From REEP01 sp964517265 (lineage in GTDB: Bacteria > Pseudomonadota > Alphaproteobacteria > Rhodospirillales > Defluviicoccaceae), in contig CAZFBS010000001.1 in assembly GCA_964517265.1 (NCBI GenBank), positions 215,056 to 279,055 on the forward strand: a stretch of DNA of 64,000 nt. Reading direction: 5' to 3'. The translations under genes were made by a program, and so were the position numbers. Within the stretch, counting starts at the first letter, position 1. Each line of letters starts with the position of its first letter. This document shows, piece after piece, positions 36,507 to 44,777 of this stretch. The notes beneath the pieces are model-generated. The model was not told the DNA's origin. It did no database searches and was given only the letters and a program-made list of their open reading frames with translations.

Positions 36507-38435
36507 ATGACCGTCGAACAGGGTCTGATCCTCCTCATTTTGCTCGCGACGACGATGATGTTCCTGTGGGGACGCTGGCGCCATGACATGGTCGCGGTCG
36601 GTGCGTTGCTGGCCTCGGTAATCGCCGGCCTGATCGCGCCGGAGGACGCGTTTTCCGGCTTCGCCCATCCCGCCGTCATCACGGTCGCCTGCGTGCTGGT
36701 GCTGAGCCGGGGCCTGCAGACCTCGGGCGCGGTCGATGTGCTCGTTCGCCATCTCTTGCCTGCCGATGCCGGGCCGACGCTCAGTCTGGCGGCGTTGGCC
36801 GGGCTCGGCGCATCGCTGTCCGGGTTCATGAACAACGTCGGCGCGATGGCGCTGTTGATGCCGGTCGCCGTTCAGCTCGCCGCGCGCCTTGAGATGCCGC
36901 CCGGGCGGGTGCTGATGCCGCTGTCGTTCGCCACCATCCTCGGCGGAATGACGACCTTGATCGGAACGCCGCCCAACCTGATCGTCTCCGGCTTTCGCGC
37001 CGAGTCTCCGGCCGGCGCCTTCACCATGTTCGACTTCACCCCGGTCGGCCTTGCCGTCGCGATCGCCGGAGTGGCGTTCGTGGTCTTGATCGGCTGGCGG
37101 CTTGTTCCGGCGCCGAACAAACAGCGGGTGAACGGGTTCGAGACCGGGGCGTATTTCACCGAAGCGCGGGTTCCGGAAAAAAGCAAGGCGGCCGGCAAGA
37201 CCTTGCGCGAGATCGAGGCCGCCCTCGAAGAAGCCGGCGCCCAGGTCGTCGGGCTGGTCCGCAACGACGTGCGGATGACGGCGCCGCGGGCGGGACGCCG
37301 GGTGCTGGCCGGCGACATCCTGATCATCGAGGCGGAGATGGATGCCCTCGCCGAGGTGCTGTCCGGCCTCGGCCTGAAGCTGGAGGAAGCCGTTTCGAGC
37401 GATGCCGAAGCCGAGCGCGACCCTGAGGACCCTCGCCCGAACGACAGGGACGAAGTCCCGCAACCGGCACAAGAGGACCGGCCGCCCAAGGACCACCGCC
37501 CTTCCGGCAATGACAACGGCGACAGCGACGAAGATACCGACAGGAACGCGCAGGACCGGCAGCAAGACCAAAGCGATGAAGAGATCGTCCTCAAGGAACT
37601 GGTGGTCCGCCCGGGCTCGACGATCGTCGGTCGCTCCGCTCGCGACATGCTGCTGCGCACCCGCTACGGGCTCAACCTGTTGGCGGTTTCCCGGGAGGGC
37701 GCCCGCTCTCAGGCGCGGCTGCGAGGGCTGCGGATCCGGCCCGGCGATCTGCTCCTGATGCAGGGACCTGCCGAGGCGATTGCCGAGTTCGCCGCCGATG
37801 GCGGCTGCGTGCCGGTGGCGGAGCGGGACTTGCGGATTCCCGATCGGCGCAAGGCGCAGATCGCGACCCTCATCATGGCCGCTGCCATCGGCATCGCCGC
37901 TTTCGGCCTGCTGCCGGCGGCGGCATCCTTCACGCTGGGTGTGCTGGCCGCGATGGCGCTCGGCACGGTGCCGCCACGCACGGTCTATGAAGCCATCGAT
38001 TGGCCGGTCATCGTGCTGCTGGCCGCGCTCATTCCCGTTGCCGGCGCGATGGAGGCCACCGGCACCGCCGATCTGATTGCCCGCACTCTGCTGGAGACAC
38101 TGGCGCAGGGGCATGGGATCGTCACCCTCGTCCTGATCCTGGTGGTGACGATGGTTCTGTCCGACCTGATGAACAACGCGGCGACCGCGGCGGTGATGGC
38201 TCCGATCGCCATCGGCGTCGCCGATGCCTTGGCGGTGAACGCCGATGCCTTCCTGATGGCGGTCGCGATCGGCGCCTCCTGTGCGTTCCTCACGCCGATC
38301 GGGCACCAGAACAACACCCTGATCCTCGGCCCCGGCGGCTTTCGCTTCGGCGACTACTGGCGCCTGGGTCTGCCGCTGGAGGTGCTGGTCGTGGCGATCG
38401 CCGTTCCGCTGTTGCTGCTTGTCTGGCCGCTCTGA
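36507..38435 (+). CDS. SLC13-type permease with two RCK_C domains
   Basis: A 642-residue transporter of the SLC13/citrate-type family. Membrane segments (about 1-200) hold ATILGGMTTLIGTPPNLIVSGF, and a second membrane half (about 440-640) holds SDLMNNAATAAVMAPIA and IGASCAFLTPIGHQNN. Between them lie two TrkA-C (RCK_C) domains, split by an unusually long, acidic and charge-rich linker (about 310-380, rich in Asp, Glu, Arg, Pro). The cargo is a dicarboxylate or sulfate by family, not known here. ATG at 36507 is the start. Confidence 0.9.
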   Translation: MTVEQGLILLILLATTMMFLWGRWRHDMVAVGALLASVIAGLIAPEDAFSGFAHPAVITVACVLVLSRGLQTSGAVDVLVRHLLPADAGPTLSLAALAGLGASLSGFMNNVGAMALLMPVAVQLAARLEMPPGRVLMPLSFATILGGMTTLIGTPPNLIVSGFRAESPAGAFTMFDFTPVGLAVAIAGVAFVVLIGWRLVPAPNKQRVNGFETGAYFTEARVPEKSKAAGKTLREIEAALEEAGAQVVGLVRNDVRMTAPRAGRRVLAGDILIIEAEMDALAEVLSGLGLKLEEAVSSDAEAERDPEDPRPNDRDEVPQPAQEDRPPKDHRPSGNDNGDSDEDTDRNAQDRQQDQSDEEIVLKELVVRPGSTIVGRSARDMLLRTRYGLNLLAVSREGARSQARLRGLRIRPGDLLLMQGPAEAIAEFAADGGCVPVAERDLRIPDRRKAQIATLIMAAAIGIAAFGLLPAAASFTLGVLAAMALGTVPPRTVYEAIDWPVIVLLAALIPVAGAMEATGTADLIARTLLETLAQGHGIVTLVLILVVTMVLSDLMNNAATAAVMAPIAIGVADALAVNADAFLMAVAIGASCAFLTPIGHQNNTLILGPGGFRFGDYWRLGLPLEVLVVAIAVPLLLLVWPL

Positions 38436-38489
38436 GGGACGCGCGGGGGGCGAGGCTGAAGAGGGGGCGGGGCGGGTTCGCCGCGCCTC

Positions 38490-39998
38490 TCAGGTCCCGC
38501 AGAAGGTCTGGGTGACGCGCTCCTCCGGCTTCGGCGGATCGGCATAGGCGCTGAACTCCGCCCGGCTCTCGTAGGGGTGGCTCAGCACCTCCAAAAGGGT
38601 CTCGAACGGCGCGAAGTCGTCCTCCGCCACCGCCGCCGCCAAGGCCTGCTCGATGCGGTGGTTGCGCGGAATATAGGCGGGATTGGCCTGCCGCATCATC
38701 GCAGCGCGCGCGCCCGGCTCGCCCGGCTCGCGCGCCAGCCGCGCCCGCCAGTCCGCCGCCCACGCGTCGAACAGATGCGGCGGCGCGAACAGGCCGCGGA
38801 CCGCGGCATCGCCGGCGGGATCTTCAGCCGCATCGCACAGCCGCCGGAAGGTCAGCGTGAAGTCCGCCGCGGAGGCATGCATCCCCTCCAAGAGCGCCTC
38901 GATCAGGGCTTGATCGCCGTCCTCCGCGCGCGTCAATCCGATCTTGGGCCGCATTCCGGCGAGCCAATGCCGCTCGAAGCGCGGCATGAAATCGACGATG
39001 ACCGGCCGCGCCCGATCGATCGCCGCCTGCGTGTCGCCATCGATCAGCGGCAGCAGTGTCTCGGCAAAGCGCGCCAGATTCCATTGCGCCGCCAGCGGCT
39101 GGTTGGCGAACGCATAGCGCCCGCCCGCATCGATCGAGCTGAACACCGTATCCGGATCGTAGGCGTCCATGAACGCGCACGGCCCGTAGTCGATCGTCTC
39201 GCCCGAAATCGCCATGTTGTCGGTGTTCATCACGCCATGGATGAAGCCGACCTGCATCCAGCGCGCGACCAGCGCCGCCTGCCGCGCCACCACCGCATCC
39301 AGCAGCGCCAGAATGCGCGCCCCGTTTGCCGCCGCTTCTTCGCCCGTCCCGTTCGCCGCGTCGTCCGATTTCAACTCCGGATAATGCCGGTCGATCACAT
39401 AGTCCGCCAGCCGCCGGACCGCCTCGTGATCATGGCGGATGGCGAAATACTGGAAGGTGCCGATCCGGATATGGCTGGCCGCGACCCGGGTCAAGATCGC
39501 CCCCGGCAGCACCGTCTCGCGGTAGACCGGCTCGCCGGTGGTGACGGCGGCCAGCGCCCGGGTGCCGGGAATCCCCAGCGCGTGCATCGCCTCGCTGACC
39601 AGGTATTCGCGCAAGATCGGCCCCAGCGCCGCGCGCCCGTCGCCGTTGCGGGCGAACCGGGTCCGCCCCGCGCCCTTCAACTGGATGTCGCGTCGCCGCC
39701 CGTGGCGGTCGACCACCTCGCCCAGCAGGATCGCCCGGCCATCGCCCAGCTGTGGGACGAGGTGGCCGAACTGATGGCCGGCGTAGGCCATCGCGATCGG
39801 CTCGGCGCCCTCCGGCAGCCGGTTGCCGGCGGCGATCGCCGCGCCCACCGCGCTCTCCAGCGCGGCTCCCTCGATGCCCAGCTCCGCCGCCAGCGCGCGG
39901 TTGACCTTGATCAGCCGCGGGCGCGCAACCGGGACCGGATCGAAGCGCTGATAGAAGTGCTCGGGCAGCCGCGCATAGGTATTGTCGAACGCGAACAT
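38490..39998 (-). CDS. selO: Protein AMPylase SelO (YdiU)
   Basis: A 502-residue SelO pseudokinase. Despite an atypical kinase fold it transfers AMP to Ser, Thr or Tyr, and in E. coli is tied to redox stress. Marks: AYAGHQFGHLVPQLGDGRA, RDIQLKGAGRTRFARNGDG, ASHIRIGTF, HGVMNTDNMAISG and IDYGPCAFMDAYDP. The C-terminus ends in FCGT, with a Cys near the end at the place where eukaryotic relatives have selenocysteine. Strong identity to the family; alone on its strand. Confidence 0.96.
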   Translation of the reverse strand: MFAFDNTYARLPEHFYQRFDPVPVARPRLIKVNRALAAELGIEGAALESAVGAAIAAGNRLPEGAEPIAMAYAGHQFGHLVPQLGDGRAILLGEVVDRHGRRRDIQLKGAGRTRFARNGDGRAALGPILREYLVSEAMHALGIPGTRALAAVTTGEPVYRETVLPGAILTRVAASHIRIGTFQYFAIRHDHEAVRRLADYVIDRHYPELKSDDAANGTGEEAAANGARILALLDAVVARQAALVARWMQVGFIHGVMNTDNMAISGETIDYGPCAFMDAYDPDTVFSSIDAGGRYAFANQPLAAQWNLARFAETLLPLIDGDTQAAIDRARPVIVDFMPRFERHWLAGMRPKIGLTRAEDGDQALIEALLEGMHASAADFTLTFRRLCDAAEDPAGDAAVRGLFAPPHLFDAWAADWRARLAREPGEPGARAAMMRQANPAYIPRNHRIEQALAAAVAEDDFAPFETLLEVLSHPYESRAEFSAYADPPKPEERVTQTFCGT

Positions 39999-40042
39999 CG
40001 TCTCCTCGGGGTATTCCTGTTGAGCCCTTCAGATCTAGGCAG

Positions 40043-40066
40043 TGCCGGGTCCGTTTTCACCCGGCA
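40043..40066. terminator. Hairpin between the transferase and selO
   Basis: TGCCGGGT-ccgttttc-ACCCGGCA is a perfect 8-bp stem with an 8-nt loop. It lies after the stop of the leftward transferase gene and ahead of selO, so it may end the former. No T-tract follows. Confidence 0.45.
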
Positions 40067-40117
40067 GCGTGAGCGGAGAGGCTGGCCTGCCGGCAGGAGG
40101 AGGGCTCCCCCGTTTTC

Positions 40118-41749
40118 CTACAACAGGCTCTGCACCGCGACGATGACCAGCGTGAGCGTCGCCACCCCGCTCAGCAGACGGCGGCTGCGCCGATCGTGGG
40201 CGATGACGAACTCGCCGGCGTAGAACAGCACCAGCATGATCGCCACCATCTCCCGCACCGAATAGTGCAGCACCGCCGTACCGGAGAGGTTCGGCACCGT
40301 GATCGCGAGGAACAGGATCAACAGATCCAGCGGCGTTACCCGGAACAGGGTGCGGCGGGTGACCCGGATCGCCACCACCAGCACCGCCGCCAGCATCGCG
40401 AGGTAGCCGCCCACGGCCCAGCTTCGGCCGGGGTCCCCCTCCATCCAGGAGGCGGCGAGATAGGCGGTGGTGCCGACGGCGAGGAACACGATCCCGCGGT
40501 CGAGCAGGACCCGGTGATTGCGGAACAGCACCCGAAAGGCGAAGCCGAACACCACCGCGGCGGCGGCGATGATGCCGATGTCCGGCGAGGCCGGCTCGCG
40601 CAGGAACGGCACCGCCAGCAGGAAGACGGCCATCGCCACCGCGATGTAACGCAGGCTGCCGAGCGGCAGCCACGTCCACCGCCGCAGCCACCGGTTGCGC
40701 CGCTCGGGGTGCGCCGCGACCTCGCCGCCCTCGCTAACCGGCCCGGCCTTGTCCCGCACTTGCCAGCCCCGCCAGCGGGCCCAGCCGAGCGGCACCGCCA
40801 CCGTCAGCGAGATCGCCAGGAACGCCCCCAGCACCAGCCAGTCGCTTTCGTAGCGGAGCAGCACCGCCGTTGTCACCATCGTTCCCTGAATGAAGTAGAT
40901 GGCGCTGACCGCCTCCATCTGCGTCAGCCCACACGCCAGCAGTTGATGGTGAAGGTGGCTGCGGTCCGGCTTGAACGGCGATTTTCCGTTGGCGATCCGC
41001 CGGGCGAAGGCGAAGCCGGTGTCGAGCAGCGGCAGGCCCACCAGCAACAGCGGCAGCGCCGGGCTCAGCGCGCTGTGGGTTGTCTCCACCAGCACGATCG
41101 CCATCGCCGCGGTCAGAAAGCCGAGGAACATGCTGCCGGTATCGCCGAGAAACACCGTCGCCGGATGGGTGTTGAAGCGCAGGAATCCAAGCACCGCGCC
41201 GCCCGCCGCCGCCAGGATCATCAGCGCGAGGCCGCCGGCCGGATAGGCGAGCAGGGCGATCGCCATCAGCGTCAGCATCACGCAGCCGCCGGCGAGGCCG
41301 TCGGCGAGGTTGAACGCGTTGGTCACCGCCACCAGAAACAGCGCCGTCATCGGATAGCAGAGCCACCCCGGCGCCGGATCGAGGCCGAATGTCGGCAGAT
41401 GGTACGCGGCCACGCCGCCCGTCAGCACCACCGCCACCGCCAGCCCCTGGCCGAGAAACTTCCAGCCGTAATGCAGCGGCCAAGCGTCGTCGACGATGCC
41501 GAGCGCCAGCACTATGAACGCCCCGGCGAGCCCCGCTCACAGCAACCGGTCCAGCGGCGCCCACATCAGCACCGGCACCATCGTTCCGATCGCGATCGCG
41601 AGGCCGCCGCACAGCGGGATCGGCCGGCTGTGGATTTTGCGCCCGCCGGGCACATCGACGAGGCCGATCCGCCGCGCCAGCTGCATCAGCGGCGGCATCG
41701 CCACCGTCGCCAGGAACAGCGCGACCAGAAACGCAAGCAACAGGATCAC
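40118..41749 (-). pseudogene. WecA/MraY-like glycosyl-1-phosphate transferase with C-terminal membrane domain, in-frame TGA
   Basis: One reading frame of 543 codons carries a UDP-sugar:undecaprenyl-phosphate transferase, the initiating enzyme of polysaccharide or O-antigen synthesis. N-terminal part: ARRIGLVDVPGGRKIHSRPIP. After it: LGIVDDAWPLHYG, NAFNLADGLAGG, VFLGDTGSMFLGF and SHLHHQLLACG, all family signatures. A TGA at 41537-41539 (codon 71) interrupts the frame between DRLL and AGLAGAFIVLALGIVDD, and everything else is intact, so it is one base change, a read error, or a recent pseudogene. The C-terminal 190 residues add several helices not in WecA. GTG at 41749 follows GGGGGA. Confidence 0.75.
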
Positions 41750-42326
41750 GCCGGAACGGTCCCCCAATTCCCCAAGGCGCGTGGAAAATCCCACTGTAGT
41801 GTTCGCGCGCGCCGTCAGCAACCGGTGAAACCGGGGCCGCGCTGTGATGCATCCGCAGCCGATGCATCCGCCACTGTCGCCAGTATCTTTCCATCGGGTT
41901 TCGAGGATATCCGAAAGGAGTTCCGCCTGCAAAGCAAACATCTCGTCAAATATTCCAAATATTTCTTGGAGTTACCGGACAGAGGGAAGAAACAGACCGG
42001 GTAGGGCCAATAGTGTATTCAGGTTCACCCCAAAAAAAGGGTCTGTTGAACCACATGAGAGGTACCGGTATTGGTGATCTCGGCGGGAATGTCTTTGGCT
42101 GTCTTGCCATTGGCGCCATCTTGGCGACGTTTTTTACTTGATCCGGACGCGTGCGCGCCGTAGCGTCAAAAGCGGTGAAAATCGGGCCAGGGTCGACAGA
42201 CATTTGGTGGCATGGCCTGCCGCGCCGGGTGCTCGGCGGGGCTCGCAGGCAGGACGGCAGCAGACGGGGTGGCAATAACGAATGACCGCGCGGGCGCGGC
42301 CGGAAGCTTAAGGGGAAGGGATACAA
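41750..42326. other. Intergenic region upstream of the transferase and VPLPA gene
   Basis: About 570 bp, with AT-rich patches (41900-42010) that may hold promoters for the two divergent genes. One short open frame (42055-42141) is listed apart. No RNA gene is recognised. Confidence 0.35.
42055..42141 (+). CDS. Possible 28-residue Gly-rich hydrophobic peptide
   Basis: ATG at 42055 to TGA at 42141 encodes a peptide beginning MRGTGIGDLGGNVFGCL and ending in the hydrophobic AIGAILATFFT. It has GxxxG spacing and a single Cys, a composition seen in small membrane peptides and some bacteriocins. No clear ribosome site precedes it, and chance is likely. It might be the end of a decayed gene. Confidence 0.15.
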   Translation: MRGTGIGDLGGNVFGCLAIGAILATFFT

Positions 42327-42897
42327 ATGACAACATTTCGCAATCTGCTTGGCGCGACCGCGCTGGGCGTCGGGTTAATGTTTGGCAGGTTCACCGCTCA
42401 AGAAGCAAAGGCTTTATCGTGTTCGGACCCGAGTGCCGATTGCGGCACGTTCGTTGGTACTGGTGGAATTAGCAACCCGAATGCACCAGGAATTCTCTCT
42501 TTCGTGTCTGCCCTAACAAACATAAGCACGGATTTGCTGGTTCTTGTGGGTAAAGTTAAGTGCATCTGGGGCTGACCCTGTGGGAAGCGTGACGGTCACG
42601 GGCGATGGCGGATCCGGTTCGATAGCGAATGAGCTCCTACAAAGGGAATGGAGCGCCACCAGCGCAGTACACTATATAGTTCTGAGAGATGGTGCGGGGG
42701 ATCAGGGTTCCGCACTTTATTGTTATGATCCTGCGCAGACGAGCGGCACCTGGAGCATGGAGGAAACACAAAACAAAGCAGGGCAAGTTGGGGCTCTGTC
42801 AACTTTGGGTGCTGTCCAAGTGGTTCCCGTTCCGGCGGCATTGCCGCTGCTGCTGACCGCCCTCGGCGCCCTCGGCCTCACGGCCGCAAGAACATGA
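42327..42897 (+). pseudogene. VPLPA-CTERM exported protein, frameshifted
   Basis: Two reading frames join to make one protein of about 190 residues. The first (42327-42575) has a signal peptide (MTTFRNLLGATALGVGLMFG, cut near AKA-L) and a ribosome site AAGGGGAAGGG. The second gives VKLSASGADPVGSVTV and ends with VPVPAALPLLLTALGALGL, a VPLPA-CTERM sorting tail with a transmembrane helix and an Arg near the end. The shift falls at the AAA run around 42552-42554; removing one A restores GKLSASGADP. So it is a one-base insertion, real or a read error. VPLPA-CTERM proteins are sorted by exosortase-family enzymes, not seen here. Confidence 0.7.
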
Positions 42898-42916
42898 TGG
42901 CCGCCTGATTCCGTAG

Positions 42917-42944
42917 GGTGGAAGTGCCGAAGGCGTATTCCACC
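42917..42944. repeat. REP-like palindrome
   Basis: GGTGGAA (42917-42923) and TTCCACC (42938-42944) form an inverted repeat around GTGCCGAAGGCGTA. This GGGTGGAA...TTCCACC form is a common dispersed palindrome in many proteobacterial genomes. It sits 20 bp after the VPLPA gene. Confidence 0.6.
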
Positions 42945-43058
42945 ACGCGCAAGCGGTTCGACCGAACCCCCCACGCGGCGGCCCCTCCCGGGTCGCCGTT
43001 TTTGGTCTCTTATTTCCCTCCGGGTGGATCGGCTTTCGCGCCCGCCCCACACCCCCGC

Positions 43059-43098
43059 CGTCATTGCGAGCCCGCTGCAGGCGGGCGCGGCAATCCAG
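43059..43098 (-). repeat. Dispersed repeat, variant copy
   Basis: CGTCATTGCGAG followed by CCCGCTGCAGGCGGGC and GGCAATCCAG. It is an inverted, diverged member of the CTGGATTGC...GCAATGACGG family, with a perfect internal palindrome (CCCGC-TGCA-GCGGG-like). Confidence 0.65.
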
Positions 43099-43129
43099 CA
43101 ACGGCGGCAGAGGGTTGCCATAGCGTTTT

Positions 43130-43167
43130 CTGGATTGCTTCGTCGCTGCCGCTCCTCGCAATGACGG
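43130..43167 (+). repeat. Dispersed 38-bp repeat, copy A
   Basis: From CTGGATTGCTTCG to CTCGCAATGACGG, 38 bp identical to copies at 43566 and 43704. A partial copy (CCTCGCAATGACGG) follows near 43215. Such sequences are widespread dispersed elements in proteobacterial genomes. Confidence 0.8.
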
Positions 43168-43267
43168 TGGGGGGAGGGTCTCGCGACGAGGGGAGGGCAT
43201 CGTCAGCTTCGCCTCCTCGCAATGACGGGGGGGCTCCACTGCCGCCGCTCCTTGTCATGATGACGGG

Positions 43268-43561
43268 TCAGGAAAGCTGGGCGGCGAGATCGGTCCATTC
43301 GGGATTGGCACCTTCGATCAATGCCAGCTTTTTCTGCCGCGATCCCGCCTTGATCTGCTTCTCGCGGGCGATCGCGGTCGTCATGTCCTCGAACAGCTCG
43401 AAATAGACCAGCCGCGTGCAGTTGTATCGGCTGCCGAACCCGCCGGAAAGCCCGTTCTTGTGTTGATGGACGCGCTTCAGCAGATCGGATGTCACCCCTG
43501 TATACAGCGTGCCGTTTCTCTTGTTCGTCATGATGTAAACGGCAGGCTGTCTTGTTCGCAT
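43268..43561 (-). CDS. GIY-YIG nuclease-superfamily protein
   Basis: A 97-residue single-domain GIY-YIG protein (UPF0213/YhbQ-like). The signature reads VYIMTNKRNGTLYTGVTSDLLKR (first 20 show YIM and YTG), and a conserved Arg and Glu follow (SRYNCTRLVYFE, AREKQIKAGSRQKK). Small stand-alone GIY-YIG proteins are of unknown role, often on mobile or repeat-rich DNA. It begins directly at the edge of a repeat and gap, so an N-terminal extension cannot be ruled out. Confidence 0.85.
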   Translation of the reverse strand: MRTRQPAVYIMTNKRNGTLYTGVTSDLLKRVHQHKNGLSGGFGSRYNCTRLVYFELFEDMTTAIAREKQIKAGSRQKKLALIEGANPEWTDLAAQLS

Positions 43562-43565
43562 CTTG

Positions 43566-43603
43566 CTGGATTGCTTCGTCGCTGCCGCTCCTCGCAATGA
43601 CGG
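43566..43603 (+). repeat. Dispersed 38-bp repeat, copy B (left gap edge)
   Basis: Identical to copies at 43130 and 43704, and ends exactly where the N run begins. Confidence 0.8.
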
Positions 43604-43703
43604 NNNNNNNNNNNNNNNNNNNNNNNNNNNNNNNNNNNNNNNNNNNNNNNNNNNNNNNNNNNNNNNNNNNNNNNNNNNNNNNNNNNNNNNNNNNNNNNNN
43701 NNN
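43604..43703. other. Assembly gap, 100 N
   Basis: Exactly 100 N, the usual placeholder for unknown distance. Both sides are the same 38-bp repeat. The gap may be one collapsed repeat, or hide real sequence. Confidence 0.98.
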
Positions 43704-43741
43704 CTGGATTGCTTCGTCGCTGCCGCTCCTCGCAATGACGG
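43704..43741 (+). repeat. Dispersed 38-bp repeat, copy C (right gap edge)
   Basis: Identical to copies at 43130 and 43566, starting at the first base after the N run. Confidence 0.8.
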
Positions 43742-43829
43742 CGGGGGGAGGAGGGCAGGCTTGCGACGGGCTGCCCTCCTTCCTGGTTTTCTGCGCGATG
43801 ACGTCTCCGCCGAGTGAAGCGGAAGGACG

Positions 43830-44588
43830 TCAGCCTTGCATTCGCAAGGCGCCGTCGATGCGGATCACCTCGCCGTTGAGGTAGCTGATGTCGCAGATAT
43901 GCATGACCAGCCGGGCAAACTCGTCGGGATTGCCGAGGCGGGAGGGGAACGGCACCGAGGCCCCCAGCGACTTCTGGGTCTCCTCCGGCAGGCCGGCCAT
44001 CATCGGGGTGGCGAAAATGCCGGGCGCGATGCAGAGGACGCGGATGCCGGCCTTGGCGAACTCGCGCGCCGCCGGCAGGGTCAAGCCGACCACCCCGCTC
44101 TTGGACGAGGCATAGGCGGCCTGGCCGACCTGCCCCTCGAACGCGGCGATGGACGCGGTGTTGATGATCACCCCCCGCTCGCCGGTCTCCAGCGGCTCCA
44201 GCTCCTGCATGTCGGCGGCCGCCAGCCGCAGTACGTTGAACACGCCGACCAGATTGACGTTGACCACATTGACGTAGGTGTTGAGGGGGTGCGGCCCCTT
44301 GCGCCCGACGATCTTGACCGGCGGCGCGATGCCGGCACATTGGACGACGATCCGCGCGGCGCCGTGGGCGTCGCGGGCCTTGGCGACGGCGGCCTTGGCC
44401 GAGTCCTCCTCGACGACATTGCACACGCACGCGATGCCGCCGACCTCGCCGGCGACGCGATTGGCCGCCTCTTCCGCCATGTCGAAGATCGCGACCTTCG
44501 CGCCCGCCGCGGACAGTGCCCGCGCAGTGGCTTCGCCGAGACCCGATCCGCCGCCCGTGATGATCGCGGCCTGCCCTTTCACATCCAT
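43830..44588 (-). CDS. SDR family 3-hydroxyacyl-CoA dehydrogenase-like
   Basis: A 252-residue short-chain dehydrogenase. Nucleotide site TGGGSGLGEAT at the N-terminus, NTASIAAFEG, and active-site YASSK are all there. It resembles the type II 3-hydroxyacyl-CoA (3-hydroxy-2-methylbutyryl-CoA) dehydrogenases, active in isoleucine and fatty-acid breakdown. ATG at 44588 follows AAGGGG. The thiolase gene lies immediately upstream on the same strand, about 190 bp away, so they can work in series: oxidation to the 3-ketoacyl-CoA, then thiolytic cleavage. Confidence 0.9.
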   Translation of the reverse strand: MDVKGQAAIITGGGSGLGEATARALSAAGAKVAIFDMAEEAANRVAGEVGGIACVCNVVEEDSAKAAVAKARDAHGAARIVVQCAGIAPPVKIVGRKGPHPLNTYVNVVNVNLVGVFNVLRLAAADMQELEPLETGERGVIINTASIAAFEGQVGQAAYASSKSGVVGLTLPAAREFAKAGIRVLCIAPGIFATPMMAGLPEETQKSLGASVPFPSRLGNPDEFARLVMHICDISYLNGEVIRIDGALRMQG

Positions 44589-44777
44589 CTTCAGTCCCCT
44601 TCTTGTCCCCTTGAATTTGCTCAGAATGAGTGCCGTTGGTGCCGCCGCCCGCCCGCTCGGTACAGGAGGCCGCAACCCCGCGGACCCCACCCGCCCGAAA
44701 AAGCGCGGGAGGCGGGGTCCACGAGGCGCAGTTACTTTCTACCTTTGCCGGAGCCGGAACCCGGCCCCGGCGCGGCG

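Larger units (their letters stand above)
42898..43267. other. Repeat-rich intergenic region
   Basis: No gene is seen in these 370 bp. They hold the REP-like palindrome just after the VPLPA gene and at least three copies or variants of a second repeat built on CTCGCAATGACGG. The rest is Arg/Pro-biased noise in all frames. Confidence 0.55.

Noticed and set aside
35898..38306. Very long leftward open frame opposite the SLC13 gene, joined to the cupin
   Set aside because: Only the last 131 codons resemble a protein (the cupin); the rest is the antisense of SLC13 and is rich in Arg, His and Asp as expected from GC bias.
38577..40223. Long rightward open frame opposite selO
   Set aside because: Antisense shadow with no motifs; selO is certain.
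42900..43741. CRISPR array made of the 38-bp repeats
   Set aside because: Copies are unevenly spaced, inverted and diverged, with no uniform spacers or cas genes, so they are dispersed palindromic repeats.
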